This document shows positions 36,828-47,089 of a DNA stretch of 64,000 bases, in pieces. Source of the DNA: Aquimarina algiphila (GTDB taxonomy: Bacteria; Bacteroidota; Bacteroidia; Flavobacteriales; Flavobacteriaceae); assembly GCF_007489275.1 (NCBI RefSeq), contig NZ_VLNR01000014.1, positions 1-64,000 on the forward strand, given 5' to 3'. Both the position numbers and the translations under genes were made by a program. The notes beneath the pieces are model-generated. The model made no database searches. It was given only the letters and a program-made list of their open reading frames with translations, and was not told the origin of the DNA. Positions within the stretch are counted from its first letter, which is position 1. Each line of letters starts with the position of its first letter.

Positions 36828-38273
36828 TTATCCTACAGAACCCTCTAGAGAAATTTCCAGAAGTTTTTGAGCCTCTACAGCAAATTCCATAGGTAATTTA
36901 TTCAATACCTCTTTACTAAAACCATTAACTATTAAAGCGATTGCTTTCTCAGTATCAATTCCTCGTTGATTGCAGTAAAAAATTTGATCTTCACCTATCT
37001 TACTAGTAGTAGCTTCATGTTCTATTTGAGCAGTTTTATTTTTTGCTTCTATATAAGGAAACGTATGTGCGCCACATTCATTGCCCATCAATAATGAATC
37101 ACATTGTGAAAAATTACGTGCATTGGTCGCTCTGCTATTAATTTGCACTAGTCCTCGATAACTATTTTGCGATTTTCCTGCAGAAATACCTTTAGAAATG
37201 ATAGTACTTTTGGTGTTTTTACCAAGATGAATCATTTTTGTACCAGTATCTGCTTGTTGATAATTGTTTGTTACTGCTATAGAATAAAATTCTCCAACAG
37301 AATTATTTCCTTTTAATACACAAGAAGGATATTTCCAGGTTACTGCAGATCCTGTTTCAACTTGTGTCCAGGAGATTTTTGCATTAGTTTCACAAATCCC
37401 TCTTTTGGTTACAAAATTATAAACTCCTCCTTTTCCATCTGCATTACCAGGATACCAATTCTGCACGGTAGAATATTTTATTTCTGCATCATCTAATGCG
37501 ATTAATTCTACTACGGCAGCGTGTAACTGATTTTCATCACGAGATGGAGCTGTACAGCCTTCCAGATAACTTACATAACTCCCTTGATCTGCAACAACAA
37601 GGGTGCGTTCAAACTGACCCGTTCCTGCTTGATTAATTCTGAAATAGGTCGATAACTCCATAGGACAACGAACTCCCTTTGGGATATAACAGAAAGAACC
37701 ATCACTAAAAACAGCAGAGTTTAGGGCAGCGTAAAAATTATCTTTTTGAGGAACTACAGAACCAATATATTTTTTAACTAATTCTGGATGTTCTTGTATA
37801 GCTTCAGAAATAGAGCAGAATATAATTCCTTTCTCGGCAAGAGTTTCTTTAAAAGTAGTTGCAACAGATACCGAATCCATTACAATATCTACAGCAACGC
37901 CGGCAAGTTTCTTTTGTTCATCTAAAGAAATACCAAGTTTTTTAAAGGTCTCTAATAACTCTGGATCTACTTCATCAATACTATTGTATTTTGGTTTTTT
38001 ATTTGGAGCAGAATAATATGAAATACTTTGAAAATCTGGTTTTTCATATCTAACATTTGCCCATTCGGGCTCTTCCATTTTCTCCCATACACGAAAAGCT
38101 TCAAGTCGCCATTCGGTCATCCATTCGGGCTCTTCTTTTTTCTTAGAGATTGCACGAACTATATCTTCATTAAGACCCACAGGAAAAGTATCAGATTCTA
38201 TATCAGTGTAGAATCCATACTCATATTCTTTGGTTTCTAATTCTTTTTTTAAGTCGTCTTCAGTATACGCCAT
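36828..38273 (-). CDS. sufB: Fe-S assembly scaffold SufB
   Basis: 481 residues, the usual length. Typical motifs: [20 protein letters not shown] at the start, [82 protein letters not shown] and [20 protein letters not shown]. The conserved Cys of the assembly site is within this set. It is the main scaffold for Fe-S cluster formation, 47 bases downstream of sufA. Confidence 0.97.
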   Translation of the reverse strand: MAYTEDDLKKELETKEYEYGFYTDIESDTFPVGLNEDIVRAISKKKEEPEWMTEWRLEAFRVWEKMEEPEWANVRYEKPDFQSISYYSAPNKKPKYNSIDEVDPELLETFKKLGISLDEQKKLAGVAVDIVMDSVSVATTFKETLAEKGIIFCSISEAIQEHPELVKKYIGSVVPQKDNFYAALNSAVFSDGSFCYIPKGVRCPMELSTYFRINQAGTGQFERTLVVADQGSYVSYLEGCTAPSRDENQLHAAVVELIALDDAEIKYSTVQNWYPGNADGKGGVYNFVTKRGICETNAKISWTQVETGSAVTWKYPSCVLKGNNSVGEFYSIAVTNNYQQADTGTKMIHLGKNTKSTIISKGISAGKSQNSYRGLVQINSRATNARNFSQCDSLLMGNECGAHTFPYIEAKNKTAQIEHEATTSKIGEDQIFYCNQRGIDTEKAIALIVNGFSKEVLNKLPMEFAVEAQKLLEISLEGSVG

Positions 38274-38320
38274 CTTTTGTGTCCTGAGTTTATTCAGGAT
38301 CTTGTTTTAAAGTTTAAAAA

Positions 38321-38650
38321 CTATAATGAAAAACTTTCTCCGCAACCGCAGGTTCTACTGGCATTGGGGTTGTTAAATACAAAACCGGTACCATTAAGGC
38401 CTCCAGAATATTCTAGAGTTGTTCCGATAAGGTAAAGGAAACTTTTTTTATCAACAATGATTTTTATATTGTTGTCTTCAAAAACTTTATCTCCTTCTTC
38501 CTGGCTTTTATCAAATTTTAAATCATAAGATAATCCAGAACACCCGCCGCTTTTTACACCTACGCGAACATAATCGGTCGAAGCATCATATCCATCATCA
38601 TTCATCAATTCGATGACCTTATTTTTTGCTATATCAGATACTTTGATCAT
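38321..38650 (-). CDS. sufA: A-type Fe-S carrier protein (SufA/HesB/IscA family)
   Basis: 109 residues with the three conserved cysteines: GGCSGLSYDL and the C-terminal CGCGESF, at the family's usual spacing. A-type carriers receive clusters from SufBCD and hand them to target proteins. It is the first gene of the leftward suf cluster. No regulator gene is nearby, and I see no confident operator in the 171-base gap to thiL. Confidence 0.93.
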   Translation of the reverse strand: MIKVSDIAKNKVIELMNDDGYDASTDYVRVGVKSGGCSGLSYDLKFDKSQEEGDKVFEDNNIKIIVDKKSFLYLIGTTLEYSGGLNGTGFVFNNPNASRTCGCGESFSL

Positions 38651-38809
38651 ATTACTGTATAATAGATTAATTCTAAATTGAATGCAAATATACTACTTAA
38701 GTAGATTTTATACACGAAACCTAACATTTATCTAACAATATTACAATAAGTAAAAGCTATAGTAGAAGATTATGATACTTGAAAATAATGCCAATTAATA
38801 GCGATAGAT

Positions 38810-38817
38810 TATCTTTG
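38810..38817 (+). promoter_or_regulatory. -7 box abutting the thiL start (TATCTTTG)
   Basis: Exact TAnnTTTG match ending 4 bases before the ATG at 38822. If used, the transcript would start at or next to the start codon (leaderless). Confidence 0.4.
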
Positions 38818-38821
38818 CAAA

Positions 38822-39868
38822 ATGATTGAAGATAAAAATACATCAAGGACGCAGTTATCTGAATTAGGAGAATTTGGACTTATTAACCACCTGACCAAGA
38901 ACTTTACGATTAAGCAAAAAACAACCTCTCTTGGTATTGGCGATGATGCTGCGGTTTTGGATTTTGATAATAAAAAATGTGTTTTAACGACAGATTTATT
39001 AATTGAAGGAGTACATTTTGATTTATCATATGTTCCTTTAAAACATTTAGGGTATAAAGCTGTAGTTGTAAATCTTTCTGATGTGTACGCGATGAATGCA
39101 GTTGCAACTCAGATTACGGTTTCTATTGCAGTTTCTAATAGATTTCCTTTGGAAGCTTTAGAAGAATTATATGCGGGAATTGAAACCGCTGCAAAAATTT
39201 ATAATATTGATGTGGTTGGAGGAGATACGACTTCGTCGACAACAGGGTTGTTAATTAGTATTACAGCAGTTGGATATGCTGAAGAAAAAGAATTGGTGTA
39301 TCGTAGTGGAGCTCAGGAAAATGATCTTTTAGTAGTTACAGGTGATTTAGGAGCTGCATATTTGGGACTTCAAGTATTGGAAAGAGAGAAAAAAGTATAT
39401 GAAGTTAATCCTAATTCGCAACCAGATCTGGATCAATATACATATCTCATCGAGAGACAACTTAAACCAGAAGCACGTAAAGATATTTCAGAACTTCTTA
39501 GCGCATTGGATGTAAAACCAACCAGTATGATTGATATAAGCGATGGACTATCGTCTGAAGTTATACATTTATGCACACAGTCTAAGGTTGGAGTAAATCT
39601 CTATGAGGAAAAAATACCATTAGACCCTACGGTAATTTCTACATGTGAGGAATTTCAACTAAATAGCACGACAGTGGCATTAAATGGAGGAGAAGATTAT
39701 GAATTGCTTTTTACGATAAAACAACAAGATTTCCCCAAAATTAAAGCAAACCCTAGTCTTACAGTTATTGGTCACATAACAGATGAAAAAAGTGGAATAG
39801 GATTAGTAACCAGAGCTAATGAAAAAATAGAAATAAAAGCTCAGGGATGGAATCCGATAGAAGGATAG
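38822..39868 (+). CDS. thiL: thiamine-monophosphate kinase ThiL
   Basis: 348 residues. Motifs: LGIGDDAAVLDFD, TTDLLIEGVHFDLSYV, NLSDVYAMNA, VVGGDTTSS, MIDISDGLSSEVIHL and LNGGEDYELLFT, as in the ThiL/PurM-type ATP-binding family. It phosphorylates thiamine monophosphate to the diphosphate cofactor. The start MIEDKN...LSELGEFGLI is the usual flavobacterial start. It is divergent from sufA and convergent with the next gene, whose stop is 4 bases away. Confidence 0.95.
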   Translation: MIEDKNTSRTQLSELGEFGLINHLTKNFTIKQKTTSLGIGDDAAVLDFDNKKCVLTTDLLIEGVHFDLSYVPLKHLGYKAVVVNLSDVYAMNAVATQITVSIAVSNRFPLEALEELYAGIETAAKIYNIDVVGGDTTSSTTGLLISITAVGYAEEKELVYRSGAQENDLLVVTGDLGAAYLGLQVLEREKKVYEVNPNSQPDLDQYTYLIERQLKPEARKDISELLSALDVKPTSMIDISDGLSSEVIHLCTQSKVGVNLYEEKIPLDPTVISTCEEFQLNSTTVALNGGEDYELLFTIKQQDFPKIKANPSLTVIGHITDEKSGIGLVTRANEKIEIKAQGWNPIEG

Positions 39869-39872
39869 CATA

Positions 39873-40148
39873 TTATGAAGCTGCCTGAAACGAAGTATCT
39901 GTAGTATTAGTTCTTGCTAGTTTTTTAGCATGTACAGAAGCCAAAGCGTTGTTAATTTCTTTTAATTTAGGAGTCATTACTTCTAATCTTCCTCTACTAT
40001 TTGTAGTTGCTTGTTCATTACAATGGGAACAGGTATATTCTTTGATATGATGTGTTACATTTTTTGAAAGTACATAATCATGACCAAATAAAGAACAATA
40101 GATTTTAGAAAAGGAAAATGTGGGAGTTGGGGTAGATTTTTTCATCAT
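39873..40148 (-). CDS. small hypothetical protein with Cys/His motif
   Basis: 91 residues, basic and Thr/Ser-rich. It has IYCSLFGHDYVLSKNVTHHI followed by YTCSHCNEQA, a CxxC plus Cys and His pattern suggesting a small zinc ribbon. No signal peptide. A purine-rich AGGGG-type sequence would lie close upstream of the start (CCCCCCT on the top strand near 40155). I do not recognise a named family. It converges on thiL with only 4 bases between stops. Confidence 0.65.
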   Translation of the reverse strand: MMKKSTPTPTFSFSKIYCSLFGHDYVLSKNVTHHIKEYTCSHCNEQATTNSRGRLEVMTPKLKEINNALASVHAKKLARTNTTDTSFQAAS

Positions 40149-40380
40149 TTTTAGGGGGGTTAAAAATTCATAGAAACGGATTAGAGGTTCATTATCAATA
40201 CAATAATAATATTTTTTTTCGTATTAATAGTCTTTTTGTAAGAAAAACTTGCCTTAAAACATTGATTTTTAACTAAACCAAGGCTTTTACAGTGATTTTT
40301 GACCTATAAAAGTGTATTTCATCTGGTGTTTTTGCTATATTCCCCGAATACTTTTAGGAAATTCCTTCTAAACGTATACG

Positions 40381-41160
40381 TTAAAACAAGCTTAAGAATT
40401 TAAGAAGCGTATTGATATATTCTTCTTCATTTTCTAGGTAAGACATATGTCCACCATTAAAAGGCACAAGATCGATTTTAAATTGTTCTGCTTCTTTAAG
40501 ATTTTGTGAGTAGGGTAAAACAGGGTCTTTAATACCTGCAAGTATTACTTTGGGTTTATTAAAATTTGACAAAACAGAAGTGCGATTTTTTCGAATCTTC
40601 ATCCCTTCTAAAGCCGAAATGATTCCTTGCAATGGCATTCTGGAAGCTTGGTTTTTAATTGATTTGATTTTTTCTGCAAATACCAATCTATTTTCTTCTG
40701 CAAAAAGATTTGCAATTGCCATACTGGTAAATGCATTTGGATTATTTTTTACAATATCAATAGCTCTGCTTCGATTTGTTTTTCTTTCTGGGCTGTCAGG
40801 AAATGATGTCGAGTTAAGCAAGACTAATCCAGAAACTACATCAGGAAAGAGATCAACAGATGCTAATGCGACATAGCCTCCCATAGAATGCCCTATAAAA
40901 ATTGCTTTTACAATATTCAAAGAATCCAAAACTGCTTTGACTGCTTGTGCCATGTCTTCCATAGTATGAATATATCCTAAACATTCGGTATCACCATGAC
41001 CTAATAGGTCAATAGTGATGCAATAATAACTTTTGGATAAGTGAATAGTAGTTTCTTTCCACATGGTAGAATTCTCTAAGAAACCATGTAGAAAAACCAC
41101 AGGAGTACCTTTTCCAAAGACAGAATAATTTATTTTAATTCCTTTATATGCTAATATCAT
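40381..41160 (-). CDS. alpha/beta hydrolase
   Basis: 259 residues. The oxyanion stretch VVFLHGFLENSTMW, nucleophile elbow GHSMGG (Ser92), acid region LAGIKDPVLPY and His in GGHMSYLENEEEY form a complete catalytic set. The overall pattern is close to small MenH- or esterase-like hydrolases with a short cap; the substrate is unknown. It is divergent from brnQ, with starts 37 bases apart, so the two promoters must overlap. Confidence 0.9.
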   Translation of the reverse strand: MILAYKGIKINYSVFGKGTPVVFLHGFLENSTMWKETTIHLSKSYYCITIDLLGHGDTECLGYIHTMEDMAQAVKAVLDSLNIVKAIFIGHSMGGYVALASVDLFPDVVSGLVLLNSTSFPDSPERKTNRSRAIDIVKNNPNAFTSMAIANLFAEENRLVFAEKIKSIKNQASRMPLQGIISALEGMKIRKNRTSVLSNFNKPKVILAGIKDPVLPYSQNLKEAEQFKIDLVPFNGGHMSYLENEEEYINTLLKFLSLF

Positions 41161-41197
41161 TATGAAAGTTTATTTTTAGGCACATAAACGTAATTAA

Positions 41198-42490
41198 ATG
41201 AGATTTAATAAAGAAACTTTCGTTGCAGGATTTGCATTATTTTCGATGTTTTTTGGTGCCGGTAATCTAATGCTCCCTCCACTTCTGGGATTTAAGGCTG
41301 GTGATGCATGGCTAATGGTCATTATGGGGTTTGTTATTTCTGCTGTGATCATTCCGTTACTAGGAATTTTTGCACATGCAAGACTTCAGGGAACAATGTT
41401 GGATTTTGCCAAGAAAGTATCACCTACGTTTAGTCTTATATATTGTGTGTTAGTATATTTGATTTCGATCGCGTTACCTTCTCCCAGAACGGCCTCGGTA
41501 ACTCATGAAATGGCAATTCAACCTTTTTTTGGAACCAGTGCCTGGATGACTAGTACAATATACTTTGCATTAGTCTTGCTTTTTGTACTTAATCGCTCTA
41601 AGATTTTAAGTATACTAGGTAAATTTCTTTCTCCCATTATATTTATTGTTGTGTTAAGTATTATCTGTATAGGTATTTTTTCTGTACTAACTCCAGAGAT
41701 TGGTCCTTCAGAATTTCAAACCCCTATAGTCAGTGGATTACTTGAGGGGTATCAGACTTTTGATGCTATAGGTGCAGTTGTAGTAGGTGGAGTGATTATT
41801 GTTTCACTAAAGATTAAAGGAGAAAATAACTTTGATAGAAACCGAAGTCTTATTATGCGATCTGGTATTTTGGCAGGGATCGGTCTTTTTATCATTTATG
41901 CGGGAATGATTTATAGCGGAGCATTATTTGGATCTGATTTTGACGAAAACATCAACAGAACTGACTTGTTATCAGGCTTAAGTCTCAAAACCCTTGGAAG
42001 TGTTGGTGAAATCTTTTTAAGTATTTTGGTAGGACTGGCATGTTTTACTACAGCAGTAGGTATTGTAACAGGTACTGCAGATTTTATGAAAGGACTATTT
42101 GGAGGCTCTCAAAAAGTATATTTAATCACTGCGATTATAGGATGTATTCTTGGAGTACTTATGGGACAGTTTGATGTACATTATATTATTAATGTAGCTG
42201 TTCCTGCTCTCATGTTTATATACCCTATCACTATAATTTTAATACTACTAAATGTTTTGCCGGATAGATTTACTTCTTCATTGGTTTTTAGATCAGTGGT
42301 AGTCGTAACCATTTTATTTAGTATTCCTGATTTTCTGGGCTCTATTGGGTTGAGTGATCTTGTTAGTTCGCTTTTAAAAATCCTTCCTTTAGGGGTTTAT
42401 AGTTTGGCTTGGCTCTTGCCAGCGCTAACTACTCTAGTCATTATGAATGTATTTGTACCCAAAAGCAGCAAGAGTAAGGGCACTTTATGA
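41198..42490 (+). CDS. brnQ: branched-chain amino acid transporter BrnQ
   Basis: 430 residues with about 12 membrane segments. The N-terminus is diagnostic: FALFSMFFGAGNLMLPPLLG, then LPSPRTASVTHEMAIQPFFG. Later motifs include VVGGVIIVSLKIKGENN and FTTAVGIVTGTADFMKGLF. BrnQ is a Na+-coupled importer of leucine, isoleucine and valine. Single gene; no terminator is evident after it. Confidence 0.95.
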   Translation: MRFNKETFVAGFALFSMFFGAGNLMLPPLLGFKAGDAWLMVIMGFVISAVIIPLLGIFAHARLQGTMLDFAKKVSPTFSLIYCVLVYLISIALPSPRTASVTHEMAIQPFFGTSAWMTSTIYFALVLLFVLNRSKILSILGKFLSPIIFIVVLSIICIGIFSVLTPEIGPSEFQTPIVSGLLEGYQTFDAIGAVVVGGVIIVSLKIKGENNFDRNRSLIMRSGILAGIGLFIIYAGMIYSGALFGSDFDENINRTDLLSGLSLKTLGSVGEIFLSILVGLACFTTAVGIVTGTADFMKGLFGGSQKVYLITAIIGCILGVLMGQFDVHYIINVAVPALMFIYPITIILILLNVLPDRFTSSLVFRSVVVVTILFSIPDFLGSIGLSDLVSSLLKILPLGVYSLAWLLPALTTLVIMNVFVPKSSKSKGTL

Positions 42491-42883
42491 GAAGTTTTGA
42501 TGTTGATTAGTAGTCTATTTCTTACGAAAATAAACACCTTGAATAAAGCATAATGTTTTTTGACGTTTTTCTCAAGAAGAACATTGATTTGTTTAAGAAT
42601 GCATGCTATAATAATGACAAAGATGTTTTTTGTTTAAGGTTAATACGTCAATTTTATATAAAAACTTCATAGACTTATAAAATACAAAATAGTTTATTTT
42701 TAAGTTACAGCCGGGGAAACAATCATTTTTACACAAAATATATACGGTTTGACCTTTAAGTGTGTATTTTATCGATTTTTTAATATATATTTAACATAGT
42801 GTTAGTCAAAACATTGTTCAACCATTGGTTCTGCAAATAGTCCTTTCAGTGAAAAATTTAGTGTTTAATTTAAATTTATTTCC
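42491..42883. other. intergenic region without recognisable feature
   Basis: 393 AT-rich bases between brnQ and the peroxidase gene. I see no gene, strong hairpin or convincing TAnnTTTG box. Confidence 0.4.
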
Positions 42884-44263
42884 ATGAAAAAAAACTATTT
42901 TCTTATCCTGATTCTTGTCTTGATATCTTGTAATAATGATGATTATGTTGAGATAGATTCTGACGTCTCAAAAACGTATTCAAATACTTCAAACCCGACA
43001 GAACAAGATCAAAAATTATTACAAAGATTGGATAGTGTAACAGAAGGTATTGGAGTTTCTTTTTTTATTCTGCCGGATAGTGATGATTATGTTAATATTC
43101 CTCAAGATCCGTTAAATTTAATTACAGCAAAGAAAGTTGAATTGGGAAAACTTCTTTTTCATGAAACAGCAACAGGAGGAAATCCTAAGGTAGCGTCTAA
43201 TAAAGCGATGTATTCTTGTGCTTCCTGCCATCATGCAGCTGCAGGATTTAGTGCCGGAATTAGACAAGGTATAGGAGAAGCTGGTTCGGGATTTGGTATC
43301 AATGGCAATGGCAGAATTATAGATCCCAGTATTCCATTAAATCTTGTTGATATACAGCCCATTAGATCCCCAACGATATTAAATGTTGCTTATCAAGATG
43401 TGATGCTTTGGAATGGTCAATTTGGAGGAACAGGAACAAATGCCGGTACAGAAGCTAATTGGACAAATATTCCAGAGAATTTTTTAGGATTTGAAGGAGT
43501 AGAAATTCAGGCGATAAAGGGACAAGATGTACATAGGTTATTAATTGATAAAGATTTTGTAAAAGATTTTAATTACAAAAAACTGTTTAATAAAGCTTTT
43601 CCCGATGTACCAAAAAGTGAAAGATATACCAAAGAAAATGCTGCATTAGCTATTGCCGCTTATGAAAGAACGGTCTTACCCAATCAATCTCCATGGCAAA
43701 AATGGTTAAAAGGAGATTTTGAAGCACTTACTAAGAAGGAGAAAAAGGGAGCAAGAGTGTTTTTTGGTAAAGGAAAATGTTTTAAATGCCATACAGGTCC
43801 AGCATTAAATGACAAAAAATTCTACGCTTTTGGAATGGATGATTTTGATAATTCTTCTAAAGCAATTGTTTTGGATACCCCAGGTTTTGAGAATGTAAAA
43901 AAAGGAAGAGGAGGGTTTACTAAGAAAACAAAAGACAATTATAAGTTTAAAACACCAACACTTTATAACTTAATCGATAATGGATTTTTTGGTCATGGAG
44001 GAACATTTACTTCGGTTAGAGATGTCATTGAATATAAAATTAACGGAACTCCTCAAAACCCTGAAGTACCTGTAGAAAGATTGGCCAAACAGTTTGTAAA
44101 CGTACAAGAACTTACAGAAAATCAGATCAATAATCTTACCTTATTTATCGAGAATGGATTAAGAGATCCAAATCTGGCTAGGTATGTTCCTAATCTAGTA
44201 CAATCAGGATTCTGTATTCCAAATAATGATGCCGAATCCAAAGTAGATTTGGGATGTAATTAA
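42884..44263 (+). CDS. di-heme cytochrome c peroxidase/MauG-like lipoprotein
   Basis: 459 residues with a lipobox (LVLISC then NNDD). Two c-type heme sites: CASCHH (Cys112, His116) and CFKCH (Cys299, His303). Family motifs LGKLLFHETATG, IRSPTILNVAYQDVMLWNGQ, KFKTPTLYNLIDNGFFGHGG and a calcium-region-like NQSPWQKWLKG place it in the CCP/MauG superfamily. It probably acts in the periplasm as a peroxidase or oxidase. The gene overlaps the convergent VOC gene by 4 bases at the stops. Confidence 0.92.
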   Translation: MKKNYFLILILVLISCNNDDYVEIDSDVSKTYSNTSNPTEQDQKLLQRLDSVTEGIGVSFFILPDSDDYVNIPQDPLNLITAKKVELGKLLFHETATGGNPKVASNKAMYSCASCHHAAAGFSAGIRQGIGEAGSGFGINGNGRIIDPSIPLNLVDIQPIRSPTILNVAYQDVMLWNGQFGGTGTNAGTEANWTNIPENFLGFEGVEIQAIKGQDVHRLLIDKDFVKDFNYKKLFNKAFPDVPKSERYTKENAALAIAAYERTVLPNQSPWQKWLKGDFEALTKKEKKGARVFFGKGKCFKCHTGPALNDKKFYAFGMDDFDNSSKAIVLDTPGFENVKKGRGGFTKKTKDNYKFKTPTLYNLIDNGFFGHGGTFTSVRDVIEYKINGTPQNPEVPVERLAKQFVNVQELTENQINNLTLFIENGLRDPNLARYVPNLVQSGFCIPNNDAESKVDLGCN

Positions 44264-44643
44264 TTAAGTGTAGCGATCCACCAGACGTTTCCAAAAGGAT
44301 CTTTAAAGCCAGCACCACGTGCACCATAATCCTCATCCATAGGAGGCATTAGAGATTTTGCACCTGCGTCTATAGCTTCAAAATACGTCTGGTCGGTATC
44401 TTTTACATATACATACATTGATCCTGGGTGCGCGGGATAATGTTTTGATGCTTCGGTAAGAAGGATCGTACTCTCTCCTATTTTGATTTCAGAATGCTGT
44501 ATTCTATTATCAACATCAAGAGTTCTAACCATCTCTTGAGCCTGAAAGATCTTTCTGATAAAATCAATAAAATCTTCGGCTTTTTCAACTACCAAATACG
44601 GCATAGCTTGCTGGTGGCCAGCAGTAATTTTCATTCGTTGCAT
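44260..44643 (-). CDS. VOC family (glyoxalase/bleomycin-resistance-like) protein
   Basis: 127 residues (Met4 is another possible start). The paired beta-alpha-beta pattern is clear: MPYLVVEKAEDFIDFIRKIF, HSEIKIGESTILLTEA, YVYVKDTDQTYFEAIDAGAK and GFKDPFGNVWWIATLN. The last is the hallmark end of PhnB-like VOC proteins. Metal ligands cannot be fixed with confidence, and the substrate is unknown. Confidence 0.88.
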   Translation of the reverse strand: MQRMKITAGHQQAMPYLVVEKAEDFIDFIRKIFQAQEMVRTLDVDNRIQHSEIKIGESTILLTEASKHYPAHPGSMYVYVKDTDQTYFEAIDAGAKSLMPPMDEDYGARGAGFKDPFGNVWWIATLN

Positions 44644-44757
44644 ACAATAAAAAAGAGGGTTTGTATACTCAACGAAAGAACTGATAGAAATATTCTACAA
44701 AAGAGTAAAAATATATAGTAAAAGAGTTCTTAAATTATATAAGTATATGTAGAGATA

Positions 44758-46251
44758 CTACTTTTTTAATCTTTCAATCCATGTATTAATCTTTTTTGAT
44801 ACGGGACTTGCACCTCGATCATAATTAGACATTACCGTGACTATATACCCGTTATCTAAAAAAATATCAAGTTGGGCATTAAGACCAGGAAAACCACCAC
44901 CATGACCGACTACTTTTCCTGCAGTACTGGTTTTTACTTCAAAACCATATCCGTATCTTGATTTTGCATGATCAGTCCAAAGTAATTCTAAGGAAGATTC
45001 TGAAACTAATTTTTTATCAACTAAAGCCAATGCAAACTTATGTAAATCTCTTACGGTTGAAAAGCCTCCGCCGGCAGGCCCTCCTTTAATTACATGTTTG
45101 AATATATTATTCCTCCATCCTAATGCGTTATTTGGTACAGGAATATACCCTATAGCTAAGTTTTCTACAGGCTGATCCATTTCATAAGAGTCAGAATTAA
45201 TCATTCCAGAAGGGGTAAAGATATTGTTCTGGATATACTCAAAATAGTCCTGACTTGATGATTTTTGGATAATTATTCCCAAAAGTAACATTCCGGTATT
45301 GCTATATCTAAATTTTTCTCCGGGGGTAAAAGCAAGTGTTTCTCCTTTGACCAATGGTTTAAATTCTTCAATCGTTCTATATAATTCTCGAGACGAATTC
45401 CAATATGTTTTATTAAAATAACTCCCTAATCCACTAGTGTGAGATAGAAGGTGGTGGATAGTGACCTTATCTGTAATTTGTTTGGGAAGCCAGCTCTCAT
45501 CAATATATTTGCTTATAGGATCACTTAATTTTACCTTTTGTTTTTCTACAAGTTGCATAATCGCAGTAGTAGTAAACATTTTGTTCATAGACCCCAAATT
45601 AAACTTGGTATTTATTGTATTTGGCACATGAAATCTTTTAGAAGCTTCACCATATGCTTTTTCAAATAAGACTTCACTTCCTTTAGCAATTAATACAGTA
45701 CCCGAGAAGACATCTTTTTTAGAAATCTTATCAAGTAAGGCAGAAGTTTTATTGATAAGTTCAGTTTCAGAAATTTGAGATTCTTTTACATTAGAAGGTA
45801 TATTTGCAGATGAAAACCAAAGACTATCAACTATGTAATCTGTGGTATTCAAAAAACTTAAAGTGATTGCATACCAGGAATCAAAATTATTACCTTTAAC
45901 AATGACTACTGTTTTATAAGGGCGAGAAGGGGTATACGTTCTTATACTATGAAAATTAACCCCTCCTGTTTTTCTATAATTGTCTAATAAATATTCCTGA
46001 ATATCTTCCATAGAGAATTTCTTCAGGATATCTTCACTGCGATGTTTTGTAATAAATTGACTTATTTTCTGAGCATTATTTGCATTAAATACATCTATCA
46101 CTTCTTGAATTACTTGTCCCATTTTTCCTTTGGGAAAGTTAGAATCATCCTTATAATCAATTTTATCTACTTGTTGGGTATAACCGAAGAATGGAAATAC
46201 TAAAAGGAGACATATGATTTTAAAATTAGAGATTGGTTTTAAGATTATCAT
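44758..46251 (-). CDS. exported serine hydrolase (beta-lactamase family)
   Basis: 497 residues. Signal peptide about 1-25 (ending FFGYTQ), then an N-terminal accessory domain (about 40-160). The beta-lactamase-type domain has SMNK (Ser221, Lys224), YSNTG and HGGGFPG, with HHLLSHTSGL and GYGFEVKTS typical of class C-like DD-peptidase/esterases. The three catalytic motifs are intact. It is a different subfamily from the anchored hydrolase at 32866. Single gene; the 334 bases upstream hold no clear promoter. Confidence 0.9.
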   Translation of the reverse strand: MIILKPISNFKIICLLLVFPFFGYTQQVDKIDYKDDSNFPKGKMGQVIQEVIDVFNANNAQKISQFITKHRSEDILKKFSMEDIQEYLLDNYRKTGGVNFHSIRTYTPSRPYKTVVIVKGNNFDSWYAITLSFLNTTDYIVDSLWFSSANIPSNVKESQISETELINKTSALLDKISKKDVFSGTVLIAKGSEVLFEKAYGEASKRFHVPNTINTKFNLGSMNKMFTTTAIMQLVEKQKVKLSDPISKYIDESWLPKQITDKVTIHHLLSHTSGLGSYFNKTYWNSSRELYRTIEEFKPLVKGETLAFTPGEKFRYSNTGMLLLGIIIQKSSSQDYFEYIQNNIFTPSGMINSDSYEMDQPVENLAIGYIPVPNNALGWRNNIFKHVIKGGPAGGGFSTVRDLHKFALALVDKKLVSESSLELLWTDHAKSRYGYGFEVKTSTAGKVVGHGGGFPGLNAQLDIFLDNGYIVTVMSNYDRGASPVSKKINTWIERLKK

Positions 46252-46585
46252 AAGTTAAAGATTTTGATGGTTTTATGATCTTTTTTGTATTCAACTAATG
46301 AAAGGATGAAAATATTTTCCTTTAGACTATATAAAGCATCAAATATTGTTCCATTCAACACGTAAAATAAAGGATGCATAAGACATATGGTTAATATCAT
46401 ACCAAACAAATCTTAAGACAAAAGTAGGTGAGGTTTGAATAAAACATAATTTAAGATTTAAATAATTGAAAAAGAATGAATTAGTTATATGGTATAAGAC
46501 ATTTGAAATAGAATTTTTTTTAATTATTCCTTAATCTAGTAGTTTTTTATTAAGATGATTTCATGAATTAAAAATATTCTTTATT
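46252..46585. other. divergent intergenic region
   Basis: 334 AT-rich bases between the leftward hydrolase and the rightward DinB-like gene. No gene, repeat or confident promoter seen. Confidence 0.4.
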
Positions 46586-47089
46586 ATGAAAACTAAAGCA
46601 ATACTAATATTAACCTTTTTAAGTACAGCCTTGTTTACTGTTATGGGATTTATAACAGATGAAGAAGATAATCATTTGATTAAAAAATACAATTATCTGG
46701 AGGAACGTTTAAAGAATACCAAAATATATACCATACAAGTCATTGAAGCCATGCCAGAAAGTGAATATGGATATAAACCAAATAAAGATGTTAGATCATA
46801 TACTGCCTTGGCTTCTCATATTATATACTCCATAGAATGGAATCTTGAAGTAATGAAGGGAACTCCTATTAAATGGAACCCTGGTGATGAGGATGGTTTA
46901 AGTAAAAAAGAATTGATTACTTATGCAAATGAACAGTTTAATGCCTTCATTGACTTTGTTCTTAAAGCAGAAGAAACCTCTAAGTTAACAGATAAAATTA
47001 TTGATGTATTGAATCATAATGCACATCATCGTGGACAAATGGTCACGTATTTACGAATGAAAGGAATAGAGCCACCTAAGTATCGGTAA
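46586..47089 (+). CDS. exported DinB-like protein
   Basis: 167 residues. An apparent signal peptide or anchor (about 1-22) is followed by a four-helix DinB-type domain. The three metal-site histidines are visible: SHIIYSIEWN and HNAHHRGQMVTYLRMKG. DinB-like proteins are usually cytoplasmic, metal-dependent and of diverse or unknown function, so an N-terminal export signal is slightly unusual. Cleavage cannot be judged; the hydrophobic stretch could be a membrane anchor. Confidence 0.85.
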   Translation: MKTKAILILTFLSTALFTVMGFITDEEDNHLIKKYNYLEERLKNTKIYTIQVIEAMPESEYGYKPNKDVRSYTALASHIIYSIEWNLEVMKGTPIKWNPGDEDGLSKKELITYANEQFNAFIDFVLKAEETSKLTDKIIDVLNHNAHHRGQMVTYLRMKGIEPPKYR

